This document shows positions 53,056-61,877 of a stretch of DNA of 64,000 nucleotides, piece after piece. The stretch covers positions 1 to 64,000 of the forward strand of contig DXFM01000008.1 of the NCBI GenBank assembly GCA_019114465.1, read 5' to 3'. Position 1 is the first letter of the stretch. Every line of letters starts with the position of its first letter. Made by a program: the position numbers and the translations under genes. This DNA is from Candidatus Lachnoclostridium avicola (GTDB lineage: Bacteria > Bacillota > Clostridia > Lachnospirales > Lachnospiraceae). Under the pieces are notes generated by a model. It saw only the letters and a list, made by a program, of their open reading frames with translations. It was not told the origin of the DNA and searched no databases.

Positions 53056-54579
53056 CTATTTCTGCTTTGCGGAGTTTGCAGTCTCTTTCAAGTAGGCGGA
53101 CGCGTCTTTAAAGAAGCTGGCGATGATCAGCACGATCACAAAGCCGATGGGAAAGGCGGCGATGATGGAGACGGTCTGCAGGTTGGCCATGGAGTTCTCG
53201 GAGAAGATCAGGGCGATGGGCAGAAGCATTAAAAACAGGGACCAGAACAGCTTCAGCCGGCGGTCCGGTTCTTCGTCCGCGTCCAGATTCTTGTAGGAGT
53301 AGGCGGAGGCCACCACCGCCAGGGCGTCGAAGGACGTGGCGTAAAAGGTGATCATGGTCAGCGCCAGGAGTATCAGCCCCAGGGCCGGAAGGGGCAGGGT
53401 TTCCATAATGGCCAGGATAGCCTGGTACAGATCGCCGGCGGCGTTGTAGATGGCCAGCACGTCCAGCTTTCCCTTCATCTGCAGGGCCAGGCCGTAATTT
53501 CCCAGGACGATGAAGGAGGTAAAGGTGCCCGCCAGCCCCCATAAGTATCCGCCCAGCACTGTCTGGCGGATGGTGCGGCCCTTGCTGATGGAGCCGATGA
53601 AGAAGGGGGAGGCCACGCACCACACCATCCAGTAGGCCCAGTAGAAGATGGTCCAGTTCTGGGGGAAGGAGGAGGTGCGCAGGGCGTCGGTCCAGGTGGC
53701 CATGGTCAGAAAGTTCTGGGTTAAGCTTCCCAGGGCGGAGAGGCCGGTCTCCACCGTGTACTTCGCCTCGCCTCCGCCGATGAATACGTAGAGGAGCAGG
53801 GCGAAAAACAGGTAGATGCAGGAGGCCGCCAGGCGGATGATCCCGTTCATGCCGAAGTATACGGCGCAGGTGTAGGTAACGCAGGTGATGAGCAGGATCC
53901 CCACGGTGAGCAGATTGCTCTGGGGAATGTGCAGCACATGGCTGATGGCCAGGGACAGCAGGGGGGTGGCCAGGGCAAAGGTGGTGGCGGTTCCCGCCAG
54001 CAGAGCAAAGAGGGCCAGCAGGTCAATGAGCTTGCCGGGAAGCCGGTCCGTGTATCTGCCCAGAAGGGGCCGGCAGGCCTCAGAGTACTTCTGCTTATTT
54101 CTCCGGCGTACATGGAGCATAAATCCGAAAGCCACCGCCAGGGTCATGTAAAAACTCCAGGGAATGGGGCCCCAGTGAAACAGGGGATAGACAGACGCCC
54201 AGTCCTGCATGCCGCCCAGGTCGGCGATGTGGGGCTCTGAGGCGTACAGCATCCATTCGCAGAGGGAGTAAAACAGGATGTCGGCCGCCAGTCCGGCGGT
54301 GAACATCATGGATCCCCATTTGAAATTGGAATACTGAGGCTTGTCCAGGTTTCCCAGACGGATGGAACCGAATTTGGAAAAGGCGATGTAGAGGGAGCAG
54401 ATGAACACTCCCAGGCCGATCACCAGGTAGTAGGTCCCGAAGGTATCCCCCAGAAAGAACCGGATGGATGCCAGCATATTGGAAGAAGTCTCCGGAAAGA
54501 ACAGAAATAACACACACAGCAGGACCACACAGATAAAGGGAATCAGCGTGATCGGATAATCCAGACGTTTCGACAGCAT
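53056..54579 (-). CDS. BCCT-family transporter (betaine/carnitine/choline)
   Basis: About 507 residues from ATG at 54579, five bases after CAGGAGG. Twelve membrane segments, with the family signature NWTIFYWAYWMVWCVASPFF and SKGRTIRQTVLGG in the middle. The Gly-rich first part of the transport core (MMFTAGLAADILFYSLCEWM) departs from the GMGxG pattern of Na+-coupled members, closer to antiporter-like relatives such as CaiT. Substrate is a quaternary amine or similar; direction uncertain. Confidence 0.9.
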   Translation of the reverse strand: MLSKRLDYPITLIPFICVVLLCVLFLFFPETSSNMLASIRFFLGDTFGTYYLVIGLGVFICSLYIAFSKFGSIRLGNLDKPQYSNFKWGSMMFTAGLAADILFYSLCEWMLYASEPHIADLGGMQDWASVYPLFHWGPIPWSFYMTLAVAFGFMLHVRRRNKQKYSEACRPLLGRYTDRLPGKLIDLLALFALLAGTATTFALATPLLSLAISHVLHIPQSNLLTVGILLITCVTYTCAVYFGMNGIIRLAASCIYLFFALLLYVFIGGGEAKYTVETGLSALGSLTQNFLTMATWTDALRTSSFPQNWTIFYWAYWMVWCVASPFFIGSISKGRTIRQTVLGGYLWGLAGTFTSFIVLGNYGLALQMKGKLDVLAIYNAAGDLYQAILAIMETLPLPALGLILLALTMITFYATSFDALAVVASAYSYKNLDADEEPDRRLKLFWSLFLMLLPIALIFSENSMANLQTVSIIAAFPIGFVIVLIIASFFKDASAYLKETANSAKQK

Positions 54580-54628
54580 AACAGCCTCCTGATTGTTCAA
54601 AAATATTAAAAAATAATTTATATTGAAC

Positions 54629-54657
54629 ATATTATCATTGCCCCATGGAAAAATCAA
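54629..54657 (-). promoter_or_regulatory. BCCT gene promoter
   Basis: On the minus strand TTGATT (54652-54657), a 17-base spacer and TAATAT (54629-54634), about 50 bases before the ATG. Confidence 0.55.
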
Positions 54658-54722
54658 GGGGGAAAATGTGAAGATTTTCTGACTTTTTTTAAAAACCCCT
54701 ATAAAAAAACGAAGACATCCGA

Positions 54723-54728
54723 TATAAT
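54723..54728 (+). promoter_or_regulatory. -10 element before the lipoprotein gene
   Basis: A perfect TATAAT lies 31 bases before the ATG at 54760. No clear -35 precedes it, only A/T-rich DNA. Confidence 0.45.
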
Positions 54729-54759
54729 AGCGAAAGCAGAAAAAAGGAGGAACAGACAG

Positions 54760-55359
54760 ATGAAGAAAATACTGATTGCCATTGGATGCGCGCTCCTGCT
54801 CAGCGGCTGTACAGAGAGCAATATCGTAGATCCGCAGAATGGTTCTGCAGTTCCGGAGACCGGAATCGTGGAGGGAATTCAGATCGACTGGGGACAGGTA
54901 CAGGATGAGCTGGATGAGGAATTCGTGGGATCTGACGATTATCCCTACGGAGAAAATATAGATTTTTATGTGGAGGACGGCAACGCCTACATGATGATAA
55001 CCGTACAGGACGGAGTCACCAAGGAGGAGGCGGCCAGCTACGCCACAGCTATTATCAAGGCGTTAAACGACAGCGTGGCAACCCAGGATTTTTCCTATAA
55101 GAATGACGGAACCAGCATGTACGGAAAATTCTCCCAGGAGAATGTGGTGTGGATTTACGTGATGCCGGAGAGCACGGTGGATGATGAGAGCACCTGGCTG
55201 GTGGACGACGCCATCGTTCCCGGACAGGAGCGGCCGGTGGAGCCCAACTACACCAGCGCCGAGTGGGAGACCGCCGTGCAGAACGAGGACGGAACCTACC
55301 AGACCATCAGCTCCGGAAACGGGGAGACGGCTGCCCAGTCTGCGGCTGCCCAGGAGTAA
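54760..55359 (+). CDS. Acidic lipoprotein of unknown function
   Basis: 199 residues. The signal peptide ends with the lipobox LLLSGC, so it is anchored outside the membrane. The middle region (VQDELDEEFVGSDDYPYG, FYVEDGNAYMMITVQDGVTKEEA) is strongly acidic, and the tail is Gln/Ala/Gly rich. I recognise no domain. AAGGAGG precedes the ATG. The MBL-fold gene starts six bases after its stop, so the two exported proteins are probably made together. Confidence 0.8.
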   Translation: MKKILIAIGCALLLSGCTESNIVDPQNGSAVPETGIVEGIQIDWGQVQDELDEEFVGSDDYPYGENIDFYVEDGNAYMMITVQDGVTKEEAASYATAIIKALNDSVATQDFSYKNDGTSMYGKFSQENVVWIYVMPESTVDDESTWLVDDAIVPGQERPVEPNYTSAEWETAVQNEDGTYQTISSGNGETAAQSAAAQE

Positions 55360-55365
55360 GCGGAT

Positions 55366-56547
55366 ATGCGGGGGCGGAGAATTTACGCAGCCATTCTGGC
55401 GGCCATGGGCCTGCTGCTGCTCACCGGGGTAAAGAGCGGCGGTTCCTATGACCTGCCGGATGGGCTGGAAATGAAAAAAAGCGGATTTGAACTGATGTCC
55501 CTGCCGGAGGGCCCCTCGGCGGCCCTTCCCCTTCAGGCGTTAAACGGCGTTCAGCCGCCGGCGGCGATGGAGACTGGGGGGACTGACGCGGGAGAGAGCG
55601 CCGGTCGGGCGGAGACTGCCGCGGCGGGAGAGAGCGCCGGTCAGACGGAGAACGCCGCAGGAGGAAACGCCGCCTCGGCGGATTCCGGCAGCGGTGTTTC
55701 CCAGGCTGCGCAGACGCCGGCGGAGGAGAAATACCTGGGAGGCGCCAGGCTTATGCTGCTGGCCAACCAGAGCGCCAGTCAGATGCTCTCCTGCGTGATC
55801 CAGACGAAAGACGGAAGCGTGATCGTGGTGGACGGGGGAACCCCGGAGGATGCGCCCCATCTCATTGAGACCGTGCAGTCTCTGGGCGGCCGGGTAAATG
55901 CCTGGCTGGTTACCCACCTGCACAACGATCATGTGGGAGCGCTCACCACCATTCTGAATATGGAGGAGTGCCCTCTGGAGATCGACGGGATCTACTATTC
56001 CGTGGCGTCCCAGGAGTGGTATGACGAGAACGACCCCACCAGGGCCCAGACGGCGGCGGCTTTCATGTCCGCCATCGGGAAGGTGCCGGCGGAAAAACTG
56101 CACAGCGATATCCAGAAAGGAACCCAGATACAGGTGGGAGACGCGTCCGTCATGGTGATGAACCGGCGCTACCTCCTCTCCGTGGACAGCGGAAACAACG
56201 CTTCCGTGGCCTATATGGTCACGGTAAACGGCAGGAAGATCCTGTTCCTGGGAGACCTGGGATTAAACGGAGGGGATCTGCTGCTTCAGGAGTGGAGCGG
56301 AGCGGATATCACCTGCGACATCGTCCAGATGGCCCATCACGGTCAGAACGGGGTGGGAGAGAATTTCTACCAGGTGGTGAGGCCGAAGATCTGTCTGTGG
56401 CCCGCTCCCCAGTGGCTGTGGGACAATGACAACGGCGGCGGCCCGGGCAGCGGTCCCTGGAGAACGCTGGAGACCAGGAGCTGGATGGAGAAGCTGGGCG
56501 TGACTCAGAACTACTGCATCAAGGACGGGGATCAGATCATAGAATAA
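55366..56547 (+). CDS. Exported or membrane-anchored MBL-fold hydrolase
   Basis: 393 residues. A hydrophobic N-terminal segment (about 6-22) serves as signal or anchor. Residues ~62-120 are a low-complexity Ala/Gly/Glu/Ser linker with a repeated AGESAGxxE unit. The metallo-beta-lactamase domain follows with VVDGGTPEDAPH, HLHNDH (184-189), FLGDLG and AHHGQNG, in the ComEC/Rec2-like subgroup. The enzyme acts outside the cell; substrate unknown. AGGAG lies nine bases before the ATG. Confidence 0.85.
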   Translation: MRGRRIYAAILAAMGLLLLTGVKSGGSYDLPDGLEMKKSGFELMSLPEGPSAALPLQALNGVQPPAAMETGGTDAGESAGRAETAAAGESAGQTENAAGGNAASADSGSGVSQAAQTPAEEKYLGGARLMLLANQSASQMLSCVIQTKDGSVIVVDGGTPEDAPHLIETVQSLGGRVNAWLVTHLHNDHVGALTTILNMEECPLEIDGIYYSVASQEWYDENDPTRAQTAAAFMSAIGKVPAEKLHSDIQKGTQIQVGDASVMVMNRRYLLSVDSGNNASVAYMVTVNGRKILFLGDLGLNGGDLLLQEWSGADITCDIVQMAHHGQNGVGENFYQVVRPKICLWPAPQWLWDNDNGGGPGSGPWRTLETRSWMEKLGVTQNYCIKDGDQIIE

Positions 56548-56588
56548 AAAGAAACGGGGAGAGCTGGAAGGCTCTCCCCGTCAGGAAA

Positions 56589-56614
56589 GGACAGGCCGGC
56601 GGCCTGTCCTTTTT
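56589..56614 (+). terminator. Rho-independent terminator after the MBL gene
   Basis: GGACAGGCC (56589-56597) and GGCCTGTCC (56601-56609) with a 3-base loop and five Ts. A second stem, ACGGGGAGAGC with its complement, lies just upstream (about 56554-56581). Confidence 0.88.
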
Positions 56615-56623
56615 CAGATATCT

Positions 56624-57604
56624 TTAATCGGTCACATCCAGTCCGCTGTGGTAGGAGTGGTTTCCCAGCTCTTTTAACAGCAGGTGGAAATCCTGTTCCT
56701 CCAAAGGCACCTTGGAGGTGAGGCATTTGTTCAGCAGGTAGTAGACCAGACTGCACTTGGACAGGGACTGGTGGAACAGCTCCGGGAAGGTGGCGTTGGA
56801 AGCCAGGGATTTGTCCCAGGGGTTGCACCAGATCTCCCGGTCCAGATTCAGGCACTTTCTCGGGTTGGACACCTCATCGGTTACCAGCTTGGTGGAAGCG
56901 ATGGGATTTTTCAGGAAAATGGATTCCACAAACTGAATGCTGTTCTTTTTCCTGCCGGATTTGTCTGCCAGGGTGCGGCAGCCGAAGCGGATGGCCAGGA
57001 TGGAGCGGTGCACCATGCGGGGCGTCACCTGGAAATTGTTCCGGTAGGTGATGGGATAATAGGTCTCATTGATGCAGGAGGACAGAAAACGGGAGATAAA
57101 CTGGGTCTCCTGGGCGTTCAGGCAGATGGTGGCCGCCTGGTTAAACTGGGACGGCTTCTTTTTCTTATACTTCTGAAGGAGAAGGGCGTCGATGTCGTTT
57201 TCCAGGGAGGCGTGCTGCCCGTGGTGGTGGGTGGACGGATTGCTGATGTCATATCCGATTCTGCCGTACACATAGGGATGGCAGATGGAGTCCCCCACGT
57301 AGTGGCAGAGAAAGCCGGCCAGGTAGGAGATGCCCTGCTCCCGCTGCTGTCTGGACTTCAAATCCCCCAGATGGGTCAGATAACAGCGGAAAAAGTCGTT
57401 CACATGGTGCTCGTGCATGTAAGCGCCCACGTTCCGGTAATCCCGGTGGCGCAGAATGGGGATATTATAGAAAAAGATATCCGGTCCCTGAAGCCCCAGC
57501 TGGTAAAGCCAGCGGTATTTTGCGATAATATGCTTCAGCGGCTGATACCGCATATCATTGTAAGCTTTCATACCCATTATGTAATGAGTGGTAAAACCAG
57601 GCAT
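56624..57604 (-). CDS. Zinc-dependent phospholipase C-like protein
   Basis: 326 residues from ATG at 57604, preceded by GAGGG; longer upstream starts lack a ribosome site. MPGFTTHYIMGMKAY, LGLQGPDIFFY, MHEHHVNDFF and LAGFLCHYVGDSICHPYVY give the His/Asp metal set of the zinc phospholipase C/P1 nuclease-like fold. There is no signal peptide, unlike secreted toxins of this fold, so it is likely cytosolic. Function in this group is unknown. Confidence 0.82.
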   Translation of the reverse strand: MPGFTTHYIMGMKAYNDMRYQPLKHIIAKYRWLYQLGLQGPDIFFYNIPILRHRDYRNVGAYMHEHHVNDFFRCYLTHLGDLKSRQQREQGISYLAGFLCHYVGDSICHPYVYGRIGYDISNPSTHHHGQHASLENDIDALLLQKYKKKKPSQFNQAATICLNAQETQFISRFLSSCINETYYPITYRNNFQVTPRMVHRSILAIRFGCRTLADKSGRKKNSIQFVESIFLKNPIASTKLVTDEVSNPRKCLNLDREIWCNPWDKSLASNATFPELFHQSLSKCSLVYYLLNKCLTSKVPLEEQDFHLLLKELGNHSYHSGLDVTD

Positions 57605-57701
57605 AGAAATCCCTCGTTTCTGAAAAAGTATTCTTATGTGAATAAGTATAGCACAACCGTTCATAAAATGCGATAGAAAAGCGATGGAAAGAAGTGAGCG
57701 G

Positions 57702-59030
57702 ATGATACACAGACTGCAGGAGCTGGTCTGGGGACCGTGGATGCTGGCGGCCCTTCTGGGCATGGGAATCTATTTTACCGCGGCTGGCAGATGTTTCCAG
57801 CTGCGGAAATTTTCCCTGTGGTGGGGGGAGACGGGAGGCAGTCTGTGGCGGGGAGAGAGGGAAAAGTCCGGCGGAGGGATCACCTCCTTTCAGACCGCCT
57901 GTACAGCACTGGCGGCCACCATCGGGACGGGCAACATTGTGGGGGTGGCCACCGCCCTGACGGCGGGCGGCCCCGGCGCCATCTTCTGGATGTGGATCTC
58001 GGCGCTTATCGGCATGATGACCGCCTACGGGGAGGCCTATCTGGGGGTCCGCTACCGGCGGCGGGAGGGAAATATGTGGATCAGCGGCCCCATGGTGTAC
58101 CTGGAAGACCGGCTGAAGCTCCCGGGAATGGGGTTGGTCTATGCCTTTTTCTGCATGATGTCCTCCCTGGGCATGGGCAGCATGGTCCAGGCAAATTCCG
58201 TGGCGGAGACGGCGGCTTACAGCTTTTCGGTTCCGCCGGCGGCCGCGGCCGCGGCGGTGACTGTCCTCACCGGGCTGGTGATCGCCGGGGGCACGAAAAG
58301 AATCGCCGCGGTCTCCGGAAAGCTCATGCCCGCCGCATCCGGGATCTATATTCTCTTTTCCCTGGCGGTGATCCTCTCCTGGTACGACCGTCTGCCCGGA
58401 GTATTCGCCGCCATTTTAAAGTCGGCTTTTGAGCCGGCCGCGGCGGCGGGGGGAACGGCGGGTTACCTGGTGAGCCGGAGTCTGCGGTACGGAGTGTCCC
58501 GGGGAGTGTTCTCCAACGAAGCCGGTCTGGGAACGCTGGCCATCCTTCACGGGGCGGCCGACGGCGGGGACGCCCAAAAACAGGGGATGTGGGCCATGTT
58601 TGAGGTGTTTTTCGACACCATTGTCATCTGCAGCCTCACTGCCCTGGTGATCCTTCTGGCTGCCGGGGGAGGGCAGGCGCCCGGAGTGGACGGGGCGGCC
58701 CTCACGGCCTACAGCTTCTCCGCCAGGCTGGGGAAGGCGGGGGAGTATCTGGTGTCGGCGTCCATGATCGTATTTGCCTTTGCCACCCTCACCGCCTGGT
58801 TTTATATGGGGAGACAGGCGTTTTCCTATCTGATTCTGAAGACCGGGCTGCCGGTGAGGACGGGAAACCGGCTCTACATGCTGTTTTACCTGAACGCGAT
58901 CTTTCTGGGATGCTTGGCAAAGCTGGACACGGTGTGGCAGCTCTCCGATATCTGGAACGGCCTGATGGCCCTGCCAAACCTCCTGGCTCTGTTCCTTCTG
59001 CGCCGGGAGGTGGCGAAAAACATTCCTTGA
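57702..59030 (+). CDS. AGCS-family alanine/glycine:cation symporter
   Basis: About 442 residues from ATG at 57702; an ATG six codons earlier is possible, but family members begin with the LVWGPWML helix. TACTALAATIGTGNIVGVATAL and GPGAIFWMWISALIGMMTAYGEAYLG are diagnostic of AlsT/DagA-type transporters. It takes up alanine or glycine with Na+ or H+. Its stop codon overlaps the -35 of the riboswitch promoter. Confidence 0.92.
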   Translation: MIHRLQELVWGPWMLAALLGMGIYFTAAGRCFQLRKFSLWWGETGGSLWRGEREKSGGGITSFQTACTALAATIGTGNIVGVATALTAGGPGAIFWMWISALIGMMTAYGEAYLGVRYRRREGNMWISGPMVYLEDRLKLPGMGLVYAFFCMMSSLGMGSMVQANSVAETAAYSFSVPPAAAAAAVTVLTGLVIAGGTKRIAAVSGKLMPAASGIYILFSLAVILSWYDRLPGVFAAILKSAFEPAAAAGGTAGYLVSRSLRYGVSRGVFSNEAGLGTLAILHGAADGGDAQKQGMWAMFEVFFDTIVICSLTALVILLAAGGGQAPGVDGAALTAYSFSARLGKAGEYLVSASMIVFAFATLTAWFYMGRQAFSYLILKTGLPVRTGNRLYMLFYLNAIFLGCLAKLDTVWQLSDIWNGLMALPNLLALFLLRREVAKNIP

Positions 59031-59055
59031 CAGGCGGCGTTTTTTTCAGTATACT
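59027..59055 (+). promoter_or_regulatory. Promoter of the riboswitch-exchanger transcript
   Basis: TTGACA (59027-59032), 17 bases, TATACT (59050-59055). It overlaps the stop codon of the symporter gene, so the riboswitch begins only a few bases into the transcript. Confidence 0.8.
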
Positions 59056-59060
59056 TTTGA

Positions 59061-59194
59061 TTTGATAAAAGGGAGTAGCTTCCATTGAGAAATGTTGTGT
59101 ATGGCCGTCATCACAGTTAGGTTTAACTCGGCGTACATATAATAAGCGAGACTTTGATCGCGCTATTAAAGTGCGTAAAGAGCCTCGTTTTTTT
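59061..59194 (+). promoter_or_regulatory. yybP-ykoY-type manganese riboswitch with terminator
   Basis: The element has the GGGAGTAGC core near 59071, GTCATCACA near 59107, CTCGGC and ACATA near 59128-59139, and GCGAGAC near 59146. The conserved P1.1 pairing is present: GATAAAAG (59064-59071) with CTTTGATC (59152-59159), one mismatch. The same CTTT can pair with AAAG in a hairpin (59147-59187) ending in seven Ts. Mn2+ binding would favour P1.1 and antitermination. The next gene is a CaCA exchanger. Confidence 0.85.
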
Positions 59195-59235
59195 CATTTT
59201 AGAGGAATGTCTTACTGCATGAGAGGAAGGAAAAT

Positions 59236-60168
59236 ATGGCAACGGTTTATCTTTGGCTGATTGTGGGCTTTGCGCTGCTGGTCAGAGGTGCGGATTATTT
59301 TGTGGAGGGCAGCTCGTCGGCGGCAAAGCTTCTGCGGGTGCCCGGAGTGATCATCGGGATGACGGTGGTGGCCTTCGGCACCAGCGCGCCGGAGCTGGCG
59401 GTGAGCGTCACCGCGTCCCTGACCAGCAACAACGGGATTGCCCTGGGCAACGTGATCGGTTCCAATATGTTCAACCTGCTGGTGGTCATCGGCCTGAGCT
59501 GCATGGTGGCGGAGATGCCGGCGGACCGGAAGGTTATGAACGGGGATTTCTTCTACTCCATTGCGGTGTCGGTGATCGCCCTGGCCCTTGTCGCCTTTGA
59601 CCGGAAGATCGGCCGGGTGGACGGGGTGATTCTCCTTGCTCTGTTCGGATATTTCCTCTACCGGATCTTCCGGTCGGCGGCTGAGGAGAGAAGGACGGCG
59701 GAGCCGGCAAAACGGGAGCTTTCAGTTTTTCTGAGCACTGTGTACATCATCGGCGGACTGGTGGCGGTGGTGGCGGGGAGCAGTCTGGTAGTGAGCAGCG
59801 CCAGCGCCATCGCGGAGGCCTTCGGCCTCAGTGAAAACCTTATCGGTCTGACGGTGGTGGCCCTGGGAACTTCCCTGCCGGAGCTGGTGACCAGCATGGT
59901 GGCAGCCAGAAAAGGGGAAAACGGTCTGGCTCTGGGCAACGTGATCGGCTCCAATATTTTCAACATTCTGCTGATTCTGGGGATTTCCGGCCTGCTGAGC
60001 CCGGTTCCGGTGACTGTATCCACGGTCTATGATCTGATCTGTCTGATTCTGGTCAGCTGTCTGTGCTGGGCGATGGGAAGGCGGAAGATGCGGTATACCA
60101 GGATTCACGGAGTGATCCTGGTGGCCCTGTACGCCGTGTACATGATCTACATAGGGCTGCGGATGTGA
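59236..60168 (+). CDS. CaCA-family cation exchanger (YrbG-like), probable Mn2+ exporter
   Basis: 310 residues. Two inverted halves each carry an alpha-repeat: VVAFGTSAPELAVSV with NVIGSNMFNLL, and VVALGTSLPELVTSM with NVIGSNIFNIL. These are the ion-binding motifs of K+-independent Na+/Ca2+ exchangers of the YrbG type. The manganese riboswitch upstream points to Mn2+ export rather than calcium use. AGAGGAAGG precedes the ATG. Confidence 0.92.
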   Translation: MATVYLWLIVGFALLVRGADYFVEGSSSAAKLLRVPGVIIGMTVVAFGTSAPELAVSVTASLTSNNGIALGNVIGSNMFNLLVVIGLSCMVAEMPADRKVMNGDFFYSIAVSVIALALVAFDRKIGRVDGVILLALFGYFLYRIFRSAAEERRTAEPAKRELSVFLSTVYIIGGLVAVVAGSSLVVSSASAIAEAFGLSENLIGLTVVALGTSLPELVTSMVAARKGENGLALGNVIGSNIFNILLILGISGLLSPVPVTVSTVYDLICLILVSCLCWAMGRRKMRYTRIHGVILVALYAVYMIYIGLRM

Positions 60169-60529
60169 GGGGCAGGATCCGCTTAGGCGGAGACTGCCGG
60201 GAAAGGAACATAACAGATAGACGAAGAAATCCGGGAGGCCCGCGCCGCCCGGATTCATATTATAAAAAAGGGAGGAGAGCTGATAAAAATCAGCCCAAGT
60301 ATTATGAAAAAAATCTTGTAATTCATAGCAGCTCTCGCTGTCTATGGTTGTAGTATAGCCGGGAATCATGAAGAAAAAATGTTGATTGTGTAAATGGTTT
60401 TTTAATATATTTTGAACAAAATATGAACGAAAGCAATTTTCAGTTGTGCCGTCCTGGAGGAAATGTTATACTTGACGGAAAGAAGCGCCTCCGGGTCCGG
60501 AGGTGTGGGAAAGGAAGGAAGAAATCATT
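60169..60529 (+). other. Intergenic region with hairpins and the cyclophilin promoter
   Basis: AATCCGGG and CCCGGATT (about 60226-60254) form a hairpin that may end the exchanger transcript. Farther on, GAGAGCTG (60275-60282) can pair with CAGCTCTC (60329-60336) around a 46-base interior containing a smaller CTGAT/ATCAG stem. No reading frame of note is present. TTGTGC (60444-60449), 17 bases, TATACT (60467-60472) is a good promoter for the cyclophilin gene. Confidence 0.5.
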
Positions 60530-61048
60530 ATGGCAAATCCTATTGTGACCATTGAGATGGAAAACGGAGATGTGATAAAGGCGGAGCTGTACCCGGATAT
60601 TGCTCCCAACACGGTGAACAATTTTATCAGCCTGATTAAGAAGGGCTATTACGACGGATTGACCTTTCACCGGGTCATCCGGAACTTTATGATCCAGGGC
60701 GGCTGCCCGGAGGGAACGGGAATGGGCGATCCCGGCTACGCCATCAAAGGCGAGTTCTCCCAGAACGGCTTCCGCAATCCGCTGAAGCACACGGCGGGAG
60801 TTCTGTCCATGGCGAGAGCCATGAATCCGGACAGCGCCGGCTCCCAGTTCTTCATTATGCACAAGGACGCTCCCCATCTGGACGGCTCCTACGCCGCCTT
60901 CGGCAAGGTGACGGAAGGCATGGACGGGGTGAACCGGATCGCCGAGTGCAGAACGGATTACAGCGACCGTCCCATGAAAGAGCAGAAGATCAAAAAGATG
61001 ACGGTGGAGACCTTCGGCGTGGACTATCCGGAGCCTAAGAAGGTGTGA
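60530..61048 (+). CDS. Cyclophilin-type peptidyl-prolyl isomerase
   Basis: 172 residues from ATG at 60530, after AAGGAAGG. VTIEMENGDVIKAELYPDIAPNTVNNF, YDGLTFHRVIRNFMIQGG and AGSQFFIMHKDAPHLDGSYAAFGKV hold the catalytic Arg and Phe/His residues of cyclophilins. It has no signal peptide, so it acts in the cytosol as a folding aid. A GNAT gene follows ten bases later. Confidence 0.95.
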   Translation: MANPIVTIEMENGDVIKAELYPDIAPNTVNNFISLIKKGYYDGLTFHRVIRNFMIQGGCPEGTGMGDPGYAIKGEFSQNGFRNPLKHTAGVLSMARAMNPDSAGSQFFIMHKDAPHLDGSYAAFGKVTEGMDGVNRIAECRTDYSDRPMKEQKIKKMTVETFGVDYPEPKKV

Positions 61049-61058
61049 GGAATAGGAT

Positions 61059-61769
61059 ATGAGGGAAGAACGGACGATCGTGGTGGACGGCATCAGCCGC
61101 ACAGTCGTGATTTCCGATGAGAGGGAGGCTCTTCTGGCCGCGGATGCGGCCGGGAGGGCCTCTGTCGCTGTGTGGAACGGGGACCGGGAAGAATTTCTCC
61201 CCTCCGCCTTCGCGGTGGAGGACCCGGCGGACGCGGACGGGGAGTTTCTGGAGCGGGTGGCGAGGAGAAAACTGGGCCTTCCCTGGACGATCCGGGAGAC
61301 CGGAAGGCTGCTGATCCGGGAGTTTGGGGAGGAAGACAGTGAACAGGTGCCCCGGGAGGAATGCCTGGGACCGGGAGATGAAGTGTTTGCGGACAGGGAA
61401 AAGCTGAGAGCCTACATCCGCTGCCAGTACGGGATCAGCCAGTACGGCATCTGGGCGGCGGTGGAGAAGGAGAGCGGCCGCCTGGTGGGGAAAATCGGAT
61501 TCGCTCCGCCGGAGGACGGCCGGGAAGGATTGGAGCTGGGATACCACATCTTCCGGCCCTGGAGAAGGATGGGATACGGGCTGGAGGGCTGTCAGGCGGC
61601 CCTGGCCTGGGAGGAGAAAGAGCTGGCTCTGCCGGTGTACGTCAGGATCCGAAAGGACAACCTGGCCTCTCTGCGGCTGGCAGAAAAGCTGGGTTTTTCC
61701 GGAAAAATGGAAGAAAATGGTTATTTTTATCTGTTTTGGCCGCCAAAAGAGGCGAAGATAGAAAAATAA
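61059..61769 (+). CDS. GNAT-family acetyltransferase with an N-terminal extension
   Basis: 236 residues. The C-terminal ~165 residues are a RimJ/RimL-like GNAT domain: RLLIREFGEED, VGKIGFAPPEDGREGLELGYHIF, RRMGYGLEGCQAAL and RIRKDNLASLRLAEKLGF. The first ~70 residues (DGISRTVVISDEREALLAADAAGRA) are not part of the GNAT core and match nothing I know. The acceptor is unknown. It may be co-transcribed with the cyclophilin gene. Confidence 0.85.
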   Translation: MREERTIVVDGISRTVVISDEREALLAADAAGRASVAVWNGDREEFLPSAFAVEDPADADGEFLERVARRKLGLPWTIRETGRLLIREFGEEDSEQVPREECLGPGDEVFADREKLRAYIRCQYGISQYGIWAAVEKESGRLVGKIGFAPPEDGREGLELGYHIFRPWRRMGYGLEGCQAALAWEEKELALPVYVRIRKDNLASLRLAEKLGFSGKMEENGYFYLFWPPKEAKIEK

Positions 61770-61802
61770 TTGCCGGAAATTGAAAAAATCGGCGGGAAAC
61801 GC

Positions 61803-61831
61803 TTGTGCTTTTCCTTTCTATGGGATATAAT
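61803..61831 (+). promoter_or_regulatory. ispE-gntR promoter
   Basis: TTGTGC (61803-61808), a 17-base spacer and TATAAT (61826-61831). The -35 hexamer is identical to that of the cyclophilin promoter. Transcription should start near 61838. Confidence 0.65.
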
Positions 61832-61834
61832 ATA

Positions 61835-61861
61835 TTGTATACAAAATAATGTATAAATACA
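61835..61861 (+). promoter_or_regulatory. Pair of GntR/FadR-type palindromes
   Basis: TTGTATACAA (61835-61844) is a perfect palindrome over the predicted start site. TGTATAAATACA (61850-61861), with arms TGTAT/ATACA, follows five bases later. Both resemble GTATAC-centred sites of FadR-subgroup regulators. Confidence 0.5.
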
Positions 61862-61877
61862 ATCAGGTGGTGTGCCT

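Noticed and set aside
55606..55680. Repeated GAGAGCGCCGGT-type units that could be a tandem repeat element
   Set aside because: They are in frame and encode the low-complexity linker of the MBL protein; no array or CRISPR-like spacing.
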